Assembly (NCBI GenBank): GCA_031295725.1
Contig: JAUMNV010000033.1
Coordinates: 1-16,690, forward strand
Direction of reading: 5' to 3'
Length of the DNA: 16,690 nt
From: Collinsella sp.
GTDB taxonomy: Bacteria > Actinomycetota > Coriobacteriia > Coriobacteriales > Coriobacteriaceae
The position numbers and the translations under genes are program-made. Positions 1 through 6,520 of this stretch are shown here, piece after piece (within the stretch, counting starts at the first letter, position 1; the number at the start of each line of letters is the position of its first letter). Under the pieces are notes generated by a model. It worked only from the letters and a program-made list of their open reading frames with translations, ran no database searches and was not told where the DNA came from.

Positions 1-1073
1 ATCTCCAGGCCCTTCTCGCGCGCGGCGGCAGCAAGCTCCTCGACCGGCGTGTCGATGGTGACCTGCTTGCCGAGCACGTCGGAGACGATGTCGGTCATGG
101 GACGGCTGGCCCACTCACCAGAAAGGTCGATGGTCTGGCCCTGGTACTCGATGACCTCGGGGTTGCCGATGGCCTTGTTAGCCGCCTTAATGACACCCTG
201 GGCGAGCGCCTTCATGCCCTCGAGGTCTGAGAAGGCACGGTAGGCCTCCATCGTGGTGAACTCGGGGTTGTGGGTAAGGTCCATGCCCTCGTTACGGAAG
301 ATGCGGCCGATCTCGAACACGCGCTCAAAACCACCGACGATGCAGCGCTTGAGATGGAGCTCGGTGGCAATACGCAGGTAGCACTCCTGATCGAGCGCGT
401 TGAAGTGGGTAATGAACGGCTTGGCGGTAGCGCCGCCCTGGATGGTCTGCAGGATGGGGGTCTCGACCTCCATGTAGCCGTCGGACTCCATAAAGCGACG
501 GAAGGTAGAGAGAATCTGCGAACGCTTACGGAAGGTCTCGCGAACGTCGTCGTTGGCGATCAGATCGACATAGCGCTGGCGATAGCGGGTCTCCTTGTCG
601 GAAAGACCGTGGAACTTCTCGGGCAGCGGACGAACGGCCTTGGAAAGCAGGGTCGCGCTCTTAGGGGCAACGGAAAGCTGGCCGCGCTGGGTGCGCACGA
701 CCACGCCGGTCACGCCCAGGATGTCACCCAGGTCGAGGGCCTTGAGCGTATTCCAGGCGACCTCGTCCATGTCGTTGATGCGGCAGAACAGCTGAATCTC
801 GGCAGTCGCATCGCGCACGACGATGAACATGATCTTGCCCTGACCGCGCTTGGCGACCACGCGGCCGGCGATCTTCACGACGTCCTCGGTGTCCTCGCCA
901 TCGGCAAGCTCGGCGTACTTAGCCTCGATATCGGCGACGTAGTCCTCAAGCTCAGAGTGCTCGGGATAGGGGTTCTGGCCCGCCTCGAACAGGGCGGCGC
1001 GCTTGGCCAGGCGGGTGGCGCGCTCGTCGTTGAGCGTCGATGCCTGATCGGCGGCGTTCTGGTTCTCTGCCAT
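1..1073 (-). CDS. lysS: Lysyl-tRNA synthetase, class II (partial, C-terminus outside window)
   Basis: Charges tRNA-Lys with lysine using ATP in the cytoplasm. About 357 N-terminal codons are present; the reading frame stays open to the window edge, so the C-terminal part with motif 3 is missing. The translation starts MAENQNAADQAS and carries an OB-fold anticodon-binding domain (about residues 65-150, including KIAGRVVAKRGQGK), the linker RPLPEKFHGLSDKETRYRQR, a motif 1 region with ETPILQ and GGATAKPF, and motif 2 as FEIGRIFRNEGMDLTHNPEF, all typical of bacterial class II LysRS. The ATG at 1071-1073 is preceded by GAGGAG at a suitable distance. It follows greA on the same strand with 79 bases between, and a terminator-like hairpin sits only about 20 bases before the start codon, so expression may depend on readthrough from greA. 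Confidence 0.96.
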   Translation of the reverse strand, partial: MAENQNAADQASTLNDERATRLAKRAALFEAGQNPYPEHSELEDYVADIEAKYAELADGEDTEDVVKIAGRVVAKRGQGKIMFIVVRDATAEIQLFCRINDMDEVAWNTLKALDLGDILGVTGVVVRTQRGQLSVAPKSATLLSKAVRPLPEKFHGLSDKETRYRQRYVDLIANDDVRETFRKRSQILSTFRRFMESDGYMEVETPILQTIQGGATAKPFITHFNALDQECYLRIATELHLKRCIVGGFERVFEIGRIFRNEGMDLTHNPEFTTMEAYRAFSDLEGMKALAQGVIKAANKAIGNPEVIEYQGQTIDLSGEWASRPMTDIVSDVLGKQVTIDTPVEELAAAAREKGLE

Positions 1074-1091
1074 AAGTTAGCTCCTCAAACT

Positions 1092-1124
1092 AAAACGCTC
1101 CCCAGGATTCGGTCCCAGGGAGCG
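1092..1124 (-). terminator. Terminator-like hairpin between greA and lysS, possible attenuator
   Basis: Read on the minus strand, bases 1124-1096 form a 12-base-pair stem (including two G-T wobbles) around a five-base loop, and the 3' arm runs straight into TTTTAGTTT. This is the form of an intrinsic terminator for greA. The ribosome binding site of lysS begins immediately after the T-tract, leaving no room for a separate lysS promoter downstream. The upstream minus-strand segment CGGTCCC (1148-1142) is exactly complementary to GGGACCG in the 5' arm and loop of the hairpin (1116-1110), which would disrupt it. Confidence 0.65.
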
Positions 1125-1152
1125 AAAACATACCTTTACGCGGGACCGTGGT

Positions 1153-1623
1153 CTAGCGTGCGATCTTGGCGATGGTGTAGACGCGAGTCTTGCCGGAAGG
1201 CGTAACGACCTCGACGGAATCACCCTCGCCGTGACCGATGATGGCGTGACCGACCGGAGACTCGTTGGAGATCTTGTGCTCGAGCGAGTTGGTCTCGGTG
1301 GTACCAACGAGCGTGACTTCCATGACCTCGCCGTTGGGATCAATCAGCGAAACGGTGGAACCGATGGAGACGGTCAGATCGCCCGTGGTGGCAGCAACCT
1401 GAGCGTTGGCAAGAATGGCCTGGATCTCGGCGATACGAGCAGCATTCTGGGCCTGCTTGTCCTTGGCGGCATCGTACTCGGAGTTCTCCGAAAGGTCGCC
1501 GAACGCGCGGGCTTCCTTGATGTCCTCGACGATCTCCTTGGCGTAATCGCCCTCACGCCAGGCGAGCTCCTCGACGAGCTTCTGGCGGCCCTCAGCGGTC
1601 AGTACGATCTGGCTTGCGTCCAT
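1153..1623 (-). CDS. greA: Transcription elongation factor GreA
   Basis: Rescues backtracked RNA polymerase by stimulating cleavage of the nascent transcript through the secondary channel. The 156-residue product matches the usual GreA length of about 158. The N-terminal coiled coil spans about residues 8-75 and carries the acidic tip FGDLSENSEYDAAK (D43 and E46 at the tip). The C-terminal FKBP-like domain starts near residue 83 and contains SPVGHAIIGHGEGDSVEV. The ATG at 1621-1623 is preferred over an in-frame start ten codons upstream because GGGGAG lies about nine bases before it and the alignment to the family starts there. lysS follows downstream, which is a common pairing. Confidence 0.96.
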   Translation of the reverse strand: MDASQIVLTAEGRQKLVEELAWREGDYAKEIVEDIKEARAFGDLSENSEYDAAKDKQAQNAARIAEIQAILANAQVAATTGDLTVSIGSTVSLIDPNGEVMEVTLVGTTETNSLEHKISNESPVGHAIIGHGEGDSVEVVTPSGKTRVYTIAKIAR

Positions 1624-1662
1624 ACGGATATCTCCCCAACTCTGATCAAACAATCAACTGTC

Positions 1663-1704
1663 AACAAAACGAAAAAGACCGGCTAGCCTGCGGGCAAGCC
1701 GGTC
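1663..1704 (-). terminator. Intrinsic terminator after tatA
   Basis: On the minus strand GACCGGCT (1704-1697) pairs with AGCCGGTC (1684-1677), with a smaller GCC/GGC stem inside the loop, followed by TTTTTCGTTTTG. It lies 26 bases after the tatA stop codon and before greA, so it separates the two transcription units. Confidence 0.85.
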
Positions 1705-1729
1705 AGGTGCTCACCCCAAAGGGATGGGA

Positions 1730-2005
1730 CTACTCTGCGTCCGCGTCGCTGTCCTCTGCCTGCTTCTTCTTGGCAGCAGCGAGCTTGGCCTCGAGCTCAG
1801 CGATCTCCTTGTCCTCCTCGGACTGCTCGACCACGACCTCCTCGGCCTGCTTGGTCTCGGCCTTATCGTCGCCCTCCATACCCTCGCGGATATTCTTGAC
1901 GGTAGAGCCGAGGGACTTGCCGAGCTTCGGCAGGTTCTTGGGCCCGAAGATAATCAGGACAACGACGAGAATAATGATGAGCTCAGGAGCCCTCAGTCCA
2001 AACAT
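1730..2005 (-). CDS. tatA: Twin-arginine translocase subunit TatA/TatE family
   Basis: Pore-forming or membrane-thinning component of the Tat system, which exports folded proteins with twin-arginine signals. The 91-residue protein has one short N-terminal membrane helix (about residues 8-20, PELIIILVVVLIIFGPKNLP), the conserved FGP hinge, an amphipathic helix with KLGKSLGSTVKNIREGM, and a highly charged tail rich in Glu, Lys and Asp. The longer open frame reaching back to 2188 runs through the promoter and tRNA-Pro and is not used; the ATG at 2003-2005 has GGAGG six bases upstream. TatA and TatB share this architecture, and the FGPKNLPKLGK hinge favours TatA. No tatC is next to it. It has its own promoter at 2042-2070 and a terminator. 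Confidence 0.93.
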   Translation of the reverse strand: MFGLRAPELIIILVVVLIIFGPKNLPKLGKSLGSTVKNIREGMEGDDKAETKQAEEVVVEQSEEDKEIAELEAKLAAAKKKQAEDSDADAE

Positions 2006-2041
2006 GTAGACCTCCACAATACAGCGAGACAAGCTCGAATG

Positions 2042-2070
2042 AGTATACCGCGGGTATCGCGGTATCACAA
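2042..2070 (-). promoter_or_regulatory. tatA promoter with a dyad in the spacer
   Basis: On the minus strand TTGTGA (2070-2065) and TATACT (2047-2042) are separated by exactly 17 bases, a good sigma-70-type promoter about 37 bases before the tatA ATG. The spacer is almost filled by a perfect 8-base inverted repeat, ATACCGCG (2065-2058 on the minus strand) and CGCGGTAT (2052-2045), with a five-base centre. This could be an operator. It lies just after the tRNA-Pro terminator. Confidence 0.7.
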
Positions 2071-2078
2071 CACTAGCT

Positions 2079-2106
2079 AAAAAAAGGGACCGCAAGAAGC
2101 GGTCCC
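2079..2106 (-). terminator. Intrinsic terminator after tRNA-Pro
   Basis: Minus-strand hairpin GGGACCGC, loop TTCTT, GCGGTCCC (2106-2086), with a perfect eight-base stem followed by seven T residues. It begins 11 bases after the encoded CCA end of tRNA-Pro. Confidence 0.93.
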
Positions 2107-2117
2107 TCCTCATGCTC

Positions 2118-2194
2118 TGGTCGGGTTGACTGGATTTGAACCAGCGACCCCTGCGTCCCGAACGCAGTGCTCTACCAAACTGAGCCACAACCCG
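2118..2194 (-). tRNA. tRNA-Pro (anticodon CGG)
   Basis: A full cloverleaf can be folded on the minus strand: acceptor CGGGTTG with CAACCCG, D-stem GCTC with GAGC, anticodon stem CTGCG with CGCAG around loop TTCGGGA (anticodon CGG, reading CCG codons), and a T-arm with loop TTCAAAT. The discriminator is A and the CCA end is encoded. The gene has its own terminator just downstream and a TATAGT sequence eight bases before its 5' end. Confidence 0.96.
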
Positions 2195-2202
2195 TTAGCT
2201 CG

Positions 2203-2208
2203 ACTATA
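2203..2208 (-). promoter_or_regulatory. Candidate -10 element for tRNA-Pro
   Basis: TATAGT on the minus strand ends eight bases before the mature tRNA 5' end, the right place for a start site at or just before the tRNA. No convincing -35 element is visible at 16-18 bases upstream (the sequence there is CACGCG), so this is tentative. Cotranscription from ispE is also possible, since no terminator is seen between them. Confidence 0.35.
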
Positions 2209-2243
2209 GTAACAAAGATTTTCGCCGCGTGCTAGAGAAATTT

Positions 2244-3140
2244 TTATTTCTTTGGCGCGTCGATTTGAACCGTGTTGGGAATAAGCTCAGTCGCGCAGGC
2301 CCACCAGCCATTTTGCTGGGCAGCATCGGCAAGCCTTTCGGCCGTGGCAGCGGTGTCGCAAATGGCAAACGAGCAGGCACCCGATCCGCACACATCTACA
2401 GCAACGGTTCCGTCCTGTTTACGCAGCCAGTCGAGGACCGTTTGAATCTGCGACTCCATCTGTGCGGAAATGACACCAAGGTTGTTATGGATGAGCGCAT
2501 ATGCCGTCTCAGCATCACCAGCACGCAAGGCAGAAGCTATCGCGCCGGGCTCGTCCGCAGGCACCGGAGCCTCGTCAAAACGTCGATAGGCTTCAATTGT
2601 CGAAACGCTTGCCTCGCGCGGCTTGACCAGCACGACGGGCGTCGCGGGCAGCGCGGGGTACTCAGTTGCCAGCACGTCTCCCCCGCCTACGTAGAACGCA
2701 GGACTCGCGTGCAAAAAGAACGGGACGTCAGCACCAATGCCCCGCGCAATGTCGTCGAGCGCCGGGTCGGTGCGATCAATGCCCCAGAGCTCTGCAAAGG
2801 CGACAATGACCGCGGCCGCATCCGTCGAGGGGCCGCCCAAGCCGGCGCACAATGGAATGCGCTTCTCAATCGTCACGCAGATGTTTGCCTCGCGACCATA
2901 ATGCTCGGCCATAGCAACCGCAGCCCGATACGCCGTATTCTTTTGCATGGGAAAATCTGATGCTGGAACCGTCTGGACGGTCAGCGCCTGCGACGGCGTG
3001 ACCGTCACGGTATCGGAAAGACCGACGGCCGCCATCAGGGAATCGACCCTGTGGTAGCCGCGGTCATCGCGCTCGGTATGAACCCCCAGGTAGAGGTTAA
3101 TCTTTGCCGGCGCGGAAAGAGTCAGGGACCGATCGGTCAC
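2244..3140 (-). CDS. ispE: 4-diphosphocytidyl-2-C-methyl-D-erythritol kinase
   Basis: ATP-dependent kinase of the non-mevalonate isoprenoid pathway, phosphorylating the 2-hydroxyl of CDP-methylerythritol. The 298-residue protein is a GHMP kinase: N-terminal SAPAKINLYLGV with the conserved Lys13, glycine-rich ATP loop PLCAGLGGPSTDAA (residues 96-109), and GADVPFFL with the catalytic Asp138. The usual loop is GLGGGSSDAA; here the third position is Pro and one Ser is Thr, a mild variant. It starts at GTG (3138-3140), two bases after the veg stop codon, with GAGGAG inside the end of veg as ribosome binding site, so the two are translationally close and cotranscribed. The veg-ispE order is also found in Bacillus-type genomes. 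Confidence 0.95.
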   Translation of the reverse strand: MTDRSLTLSAPAKINLYLGVHTERDDRGYHRVDSLMAAVGLSDTVTVTPSQALTVQTVPASDFPMQKNTAYRAAVAMAEHYGREANICVTIEKRIPLCAGLGGPSTDAAAVIVAFAELWGIDRTDPALDDIARGIGADVPFFLHASPAFYVGGGDVLATEYPALPATPVVLVKPREASVSTIEAYRRFDEAPVPADEPGAIASALRAGDAETAYALIHNNLGVISAQMESQIQTVLDWLRKQDGTVAVDVCGSGACSFAICDTAATAERLADAAQQNGWWACATELIPNTVQIDAPKK

Positions 3141-3142
3141 CG

Positions 3143-3439
3143 TTAATGCTCCTCGAGCTGATTGCCGAGCGGGGTAAAGATGTGCTCGCCGCTCTCGGGG
3201 TCGAACAGCTCGACCTGACCGGTGAGCACATCGATATACTGGTAGGACTGACGCGACTTGCGGCCGCGACGCTCGTCGACCTCGACAATGAAGACGGCCG
3301 GGTGGACGCTCTTGATGGTGCCCATGCGCTCGACGACGCGGGTACGGCCCATGTTGGCCTTAACCTTGACGCGATCGCCCACCATATCGGTCAGCTTCTC
3401 GTGGATGTCGTCGACGTGATTGACTTCCATCTCTTCCAT
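3143..3439 (-). CDS. veg: Veg family protein
   Basis: A small Veg/DUF1021 family protein of 98 residues. The core reads KLTDMVGDRVKVKANMGRTR, then VVERMGTIKSVHPAVFIVEV and SYQYIDVLTGQVELFD, matching the pattern of Bacillus subtilis Veg (86 residues), which has been linked to biofilm matrix gene control. The biochemical role is not established. The ATG at 3437-3439 was chosen because GGAGG lies eight bases upstream; an in-frame TTG eight codons earlier lacks such a site. A 12-residue acidic tail after VELFD goes beyond the Bacillus protein. It sits directly upstream of ispE, as in Bacillus, and has a candidate promoter at 3507-3536. Confidence 0.88.
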   Translation of the reverse strand: MEEMEVNHVDDIHEKLTDMVGDRVKVKANMGRTRVVERMGTIKSVHPAVFIVEVDERRGRKSRQSYQYIDVLTGQVELFDPESGEHIFTPLGNQLEEH

Positions 3440-3506
3440 GAACAGGGCCTCCAGAAGGTGCAATTCAAAAAGGGGATAATAACCCTAAGATAGACAAAAC
3501 TCTAAT

Positions 3507-3536
3507 ACTATAGCACCCTGTTGTGGCCATACGCAA
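3507..3536 (-). promoter_or_regulatory. Candidate promoter for veg-ispE
   Basis: Minus strand TTGCGT (3536-3531) and TATAGT (3512-3507) with an 18-base spacer, about 68 bases before the veg start codon. The -35 box matches four of six consensus positions and the -10 box five of six. The spacing is slightly long. No other pair in the 130-base gap is better. Confidence 0.55.
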
Positions 3537-3571
3537 GTAGCTAAATAAGCCCGGTCCCAAATTGACTACTT
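3535..3571 (-). repeat. Inverted repeat with GGGACCGGG core just after dtd
   Basis: On the minus strand AAGTAG (3571-3566) and CTACTT (3540-3535) flank a 25-base centre holding TCAATTTGGGACCGGGC. It starts inside the dtd stop codon and is not followed by a T-tract, so it is not a typical terminator. The central motif recurs with one missing base after argD (11942-11955) and resembles the loop of the repeat after rph. Confidence 0.4.
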
Positions 3572-4016
3572 ACAGACTATCGGTGTCCAAGACGATGGTG
3601 AATGGGCCGTCGTTGACCAAGTCGACTTTCATATCGGCGCCGAAGATGCCATGTGCTACGTGTTCGACATCTTGACGAACAAGCGTCAGGAAGTACTCGT
3701 AGAGCTCGTTGGCGACATCGGGGGCGCCGGCATCCGTAAACGATGGGCGGCGACCGTGGCGGCAGTCGGCGAACAGCGTGAACTGCGACACCACGAGCAC
3801 CTCGCCGTCGACATCGGCAAGCGCCAAGTTGGTCTTGCCGTTCTCGTCCTCGTTAATGCGCAAGCCCCGGAGCTTGCCCCACAGCTTGTCAGCCTCGGCA
3901 CGTGTGTCGCCGTGACCCACGCCCAGCAGCACCAGGTAGCCGCGTCCAATGCGGCCCACGCACTCGCCGTCGACCGTCACGCCGGCGTTGAGCACGCGCT
4001 GCACCACCGCACGCAC
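3570..4016 (-). CDS. dtd: D-aminoacyl-tRNA deacylase
   Basis: Hydrolyses D-amino acids (and glycine mischarged on tRNA-Ala) from tRNAs, a chiral proofreading step. The 148-residue length is normal. It contains the family signatures VVSQFTLFADC (SQFTL at 77-81) and the cross-subunit proline motif as VNDGPFT (NDGPFT at 135-140), plus KLRGLRINEDENGKTNL and GRRPSF. The GTG start at 4014-4016 lies three bases after the rdgB stop codon, with GAGGAG from the end of rdgB as ribosome binding site, so the two are very likely cotranscribed and perhaps translationally coupled. Confidence 0.96.
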   Translation of the reverse strand: MRAVVQRVLNAGVTVDGECVGRIGRGYLVLLGVGHGDTRAEADKLWGKLRGLRINEDENGKTNLALADVDGEVLVVSQFTLFADCRHGRRPSFTDAGAPDVANELYEYFLTLVRQDVEHVAHGIFGADMKVDLVNDGPFTIVLDTDSL

Positions 4017-4019
4017 GGT

Positions 4020-4661
4020 CTACTCCTCGCCCGTCAGCTTGGCGGACAGATGCTCGAGCGCGTGGAAACGATGGCTGATGGCGTTCTTCTCGTCAGCCGT
4101 CAGCTCGGCCATGGTCTTGCCCGGCGTGTCGACCGGCAGGAACAGCGGGTCGTAGCCAAAGCCGTGATCGCCGCGGCCCTCGTGTGCGATAGTGCCCTCG
4201 CAGGCGCCCTCACCATAGGTGACCAAACCGTCCGTGTCGATGAGCGCAACGACGCTCATAAAGCGCGCGGTGCGATCCTCGTCGGCCACGCCTTCCAGGT
4301 TAACGAGCAGCTTGGCGTTGTTGGCGGCATCGTCGCCGTGCACGCCCGCATAGCGCGCGCTATACACGCCCGGCTCGCCGTCCAGGGCATCAACGACCAA
4401 GCCCGAATCGTCGGCAATGGCCATGAGCCCCGTCTCTTCGACCGCGGCTTGGGCCTTGATGATGGCGTTCTCCAAAAACGTCGTGCCGTTTTCCTCGGGA
4501 TCCTCAAAATCGCCCAGCTGGCCGAGCGCTACAAAGCGCACCTCGGGCATAACCTTGCCCAAAATGGCCTCGATCTCAGTGAGCTTATGGGCGTTGCCCG
4601 TTGCCACGACGATGGTCGCCGCCGGGTCGAGGGTGTCGATGTCGATCTTCTCAAGTGCCAT
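4020..4661 (-). CDS. rdgB: XTP/dITP pyrophosphatase (non-canonical purine NTPase)
   Basis: Removes ITP, dITP and XTP from the nucleotide pool by hydrolysis to the monophosphate and pyrophosphate. The 213-residue protein shows all HAM1/RdgB signatures: VVATGNAHKLTEIE (19-31), DDSGLVVDAL (84-93), PGVYSARYAG, GFGYDPLF (167-174) and KNAISHRFHAL. The N-terminus is about 15 residues longer than in E. coli. ATG at 4659-4661 follows AAGGAG at a good distance. It lies between rph and dtd. The rph-rdgB association is common in bacteria, but here a 143-base gap with a terminator-like inverted repeat separates them. Confidence 0.96.
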   Translation of the reverse strand: MALEKIDIDTLDPAATIVVATGNAHKLTEIEAILGKVMPEVRFVALGQLGDFEDPEENGTTFLENAIIKAQAAVEETGLMAIADDSGLVVDALDGEPGVYSARYAGVHGDDAANNAKLLVNLEGVADEDRTARFMSVVALIDTDGLVTYGEGACEGTIAHEGRGDHGFGYDPLFLPVDTPGKTMAELTADEKNAISHRFHALEHLSAKLTGEE

Positions 4662-4766
4662 GAGTGGTCTCCTTGTCTCTATAGCAATGCCGCGCCGAGG
4701 GCGACGAGGGCCTCTGCCTCTCCCCTCTCAATCAACGGCTGTCTTGTGCCTAGACGTCTCCGCAGA

Positions 4767-4805
4767 TAAAACCTACCAAATTAAACCTGTCCCTTTTTGG
4801 TAGGT
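4767..4805 (-). repeat. Terminator-like inverted repeat after rph, possible REP-like element
   Basis: On the minus strand ACCTACCAAA (4805-4796) pairs perfectly with TTTGGTAGGT (4780-4771) around a 15-base loop containing AAGGGACAGG, and the 3' arm is followed by TTTATC. It begins at the last base of the rph stop codon. The AT-rich stem and long loop make a weak terminator; the GGGACAGG core suggests it may be one copy of a dispersed palindrome. The rest of the rph-rdgB gap shows nothing certain. Confidence 0.55.
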
Positions 4806-5530
4806 TAGGCGAGGGCTTGGCGCTGAAGCTCGATGAGCTCGGCGATACCTTTGTCGCCCAGGTCGAGCAGGGCGTTGAGGCGCTTACGGTCGAAGGGCGC
4901 CTGCTCGCCGGTGCCCTGGAGCTCGATCATCTCACCGGTGTCGGTGGCGACGAGGTTCATGTCGACCTCGGCATGGCTGTCCTCGGAATAATCCAAGTCG
5001 AGCAGAGTGTTGCCGTCGACAACGCCCATGGAGATGGCAGCCACCTGGCCGATAAGCGGGATGCGCTCGATCTTGCCCGCCTCGACCCACATGGCGAGGG
5101 CGTCGTGCAGCGCCACCCAGGCGCCGGTGATGCTCGCTGTACGCGTGCCGCCATCGGCCTGAATCACATCGCAGTCGACGGTGACGGTGTACTCGCCGAG
5201 CGCCTTCATGTTGACGACGGTACGCAGGCTGCGGCCAATGAGGCGCTCGATCTCCATGGAGCGGCCCTTGCGGTTGGCGTGCTCGCGCTTGCAGCGCTTG
5301 CCGGTCGACGCCGGCAGCATGGCGTATTCCGCGGTCACCCAGCCGGCCTTAGCTCCCTTTCGCCAGCCCGGCACGCCCTCCTCGATAGTGGCGGCGCACA
5401 GCACGCGCGTGTCACCGAACTCGGCCAGACACGAGCCGTGAGCGTGCTTCATGACGCCACGGGTGAGCTTAACGGGGCGCAACTCGTTGGCGGCGCGACC
5501 GTTGGCGCGGTTGACCTGCATGTACTCCAT
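4805..5530 (-). CDS. rph: Ribonuclease PH
   Basis: Phosphorolytic 3'-5' exoribonuclease that trims the 3' ends of tRNA precursors and other RNAs, acting as a hexamer. The 241-residue length fits the family (E. coli about 238). Signatures in order: NELRPVKLTRG near the N-terminus, FGDTRVLCAATIEEGVPGW (38-56), GWVTAEYAMLP, RKGRSMEIERLIGRSLR (87-103), DVIQADGGTRTASITGAW with the phosphate-binding Gly-Thr-Arg (128-130), and LDYSEDSHAEVDMN. ATG at 5528-5530 has AAGGAA seven bases before it; a second ATG four codons in is possible but less well placed. It follows murI by 54 bases, an arrangement also found in Gram-positive bacteria. Confidence 0.96.
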   Translation of the reverse strand: MEYMQVNRANGRAANELRPVKLTRGVMKHAHGSCLAEFGDTRVLCAATIEEGVPGWRKGAKAGWVTAEYAMLPASTGKRCKREHANRKGRSMEIERLIGRSLRTVVNMKALGEYTVTVDCDVIQADGGTRTASITGAWVALHDALAMWVEAGKIERIPLIGQVAAISMGVVDGNTLLDLDYSEDSHAEVDMNLVATDTGEMIELQGTGEQAPFDRKRLNALLDLGDKGIAELIELQRQALA

Positions 5531-5584
5531 AGAAATTTCCTTTCGGCAAAAGATGTGGCGAAGGCTCTGGCAGCTGCCTTACAT

Positions 5585-6469
5585 CTATTTCAGCTCATCG
5601 ATATCGATATGTTCGATGCTCTTGAGCGGCTGACCAAAGATAAAGCTGCCCGCCACCGCAAACTCGGCAATGTTATCGGCCGTCGTGGCAAAACGATGCT
5701 GCGGCTCGGCGGCGTCGCCCGCCAGCTGCTCGCGGCGTGTGAGGATATCGGTCAGCTCGCGTGTAGTCTCCTCGGCGGAACTTACGACGCGCACCCCAGG
5801 CCCCAGCGCATGGCGGATAGGTCCCACCAACAGCGGGAAATGCGTACAGCCGAGCACCACGGTATCGATACCGTGGTCGCGCAGCGGCTCAACCGTGACA
5901 CCCACCAGCGCACGTACGGCAGGCGTATCGAAGATGTCCTCGTTCTCAAGCCACTGTTCCTGCAGATGTGCACCCGAGGCGAGCTCGTGTTCGACAACCT
6001 CGACAAAGCTCGAGGCAGGACAGCCGTATACATCGACACCGGCATCCAGGTCCTGAATGGCGCGCGTGTAGGCGCCCGAGCGAATAGTGAGGTTGGTGGC
6101 GAGCACGCCCACGCGACGCGTACGCGTGCTGTTGATTGCCGCACGGGCACCCGGCGCGATCACACCGATCACGGGAACGTCGAGCACCTGCTGGGCCAGA
6201 CGCAAGGCCGCAGCGGTCGCCGTGTTGCAGGCGATGACCATAATCTTGACGTCGTGCTTCGAAAGCCAACGACCCGCCTGCAACGCAAACGAGCGCACCT
6301 CATCCTCGGTACGAGTGCCGTAGGGGCAGCGCTTGGTGTCGCCAAAGTAGTAGACGGACTCGTGCGGCAACGCCGTCGCAATCGCGCGCGCAACCGTCAG
6401 ACCGCCCAACCCAGAATCGAACACGCCAATCGGGCGCGTGTCGCCTGCCGAATTCTCGATATCGGACAT
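5585..6469 (-). CDS. murI: Glutamate racemase
   Basis: Converts L-glutamate to D-glutamate for the second position of the peptidoglycan stem peptide, without a cofactor. The 294-residue product has the two catalytic cysteines in IACNTATAAAL (Cys81) and VLGCTHFPLL (Cys208), the N-terminal GVFDSGLGGLTV (Asp18, Ser19) and FGDTKRCPYGTR. The ATG at 6467-6469 has GTGAGG close upstream; spacing is short but no other start fits. It sits downstream of murE and a HAD phosphatase and upstream of rph, so a wall-precursor cluster is likely. The C-terminal 40 residues past LTDILTRREQ are poorly conserved in style. Confidence 0.96.
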   Translation of the reverse strand: MSDIENSAGDTRPIGVFDSGLGGLTVARAIATALPHESVYYFGDTKRCPYGTRTEDEVRSFALQAGRWLSKHDVKIMVIACNTATAAALRLAQQVLDVPVIGVIAPGARAAINSTRTRRVGVLATNLTIRSGAYTRAIQDLDAGVDVYGCPASSFVEVVEHELASGAHLQEQWLENEDIFDTPAVRALVGVTVEPLRDHGIDTVVLGCTHFPLLVGPIRHALGPGVRVVSSAEETTRELTDILTRREQLAGDAAEPQHRFATTADNIAEFAVAGSFIFGQPLKSIEHIDIDELK

Positions 6470-6520
6470 TACCTCACCAGTCTCTCTCGAAAAGACATGT
6501 CCAAGTGCGGCGACGCCGCG

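Noticed and set aside
2006..2188. Extended N-terminus of tatA
   Set aside because: The extension would translate tRNA-Pro, its terminator and the tatA promoter; the ATG at 2003-2005 has a strong ribosome binding site.
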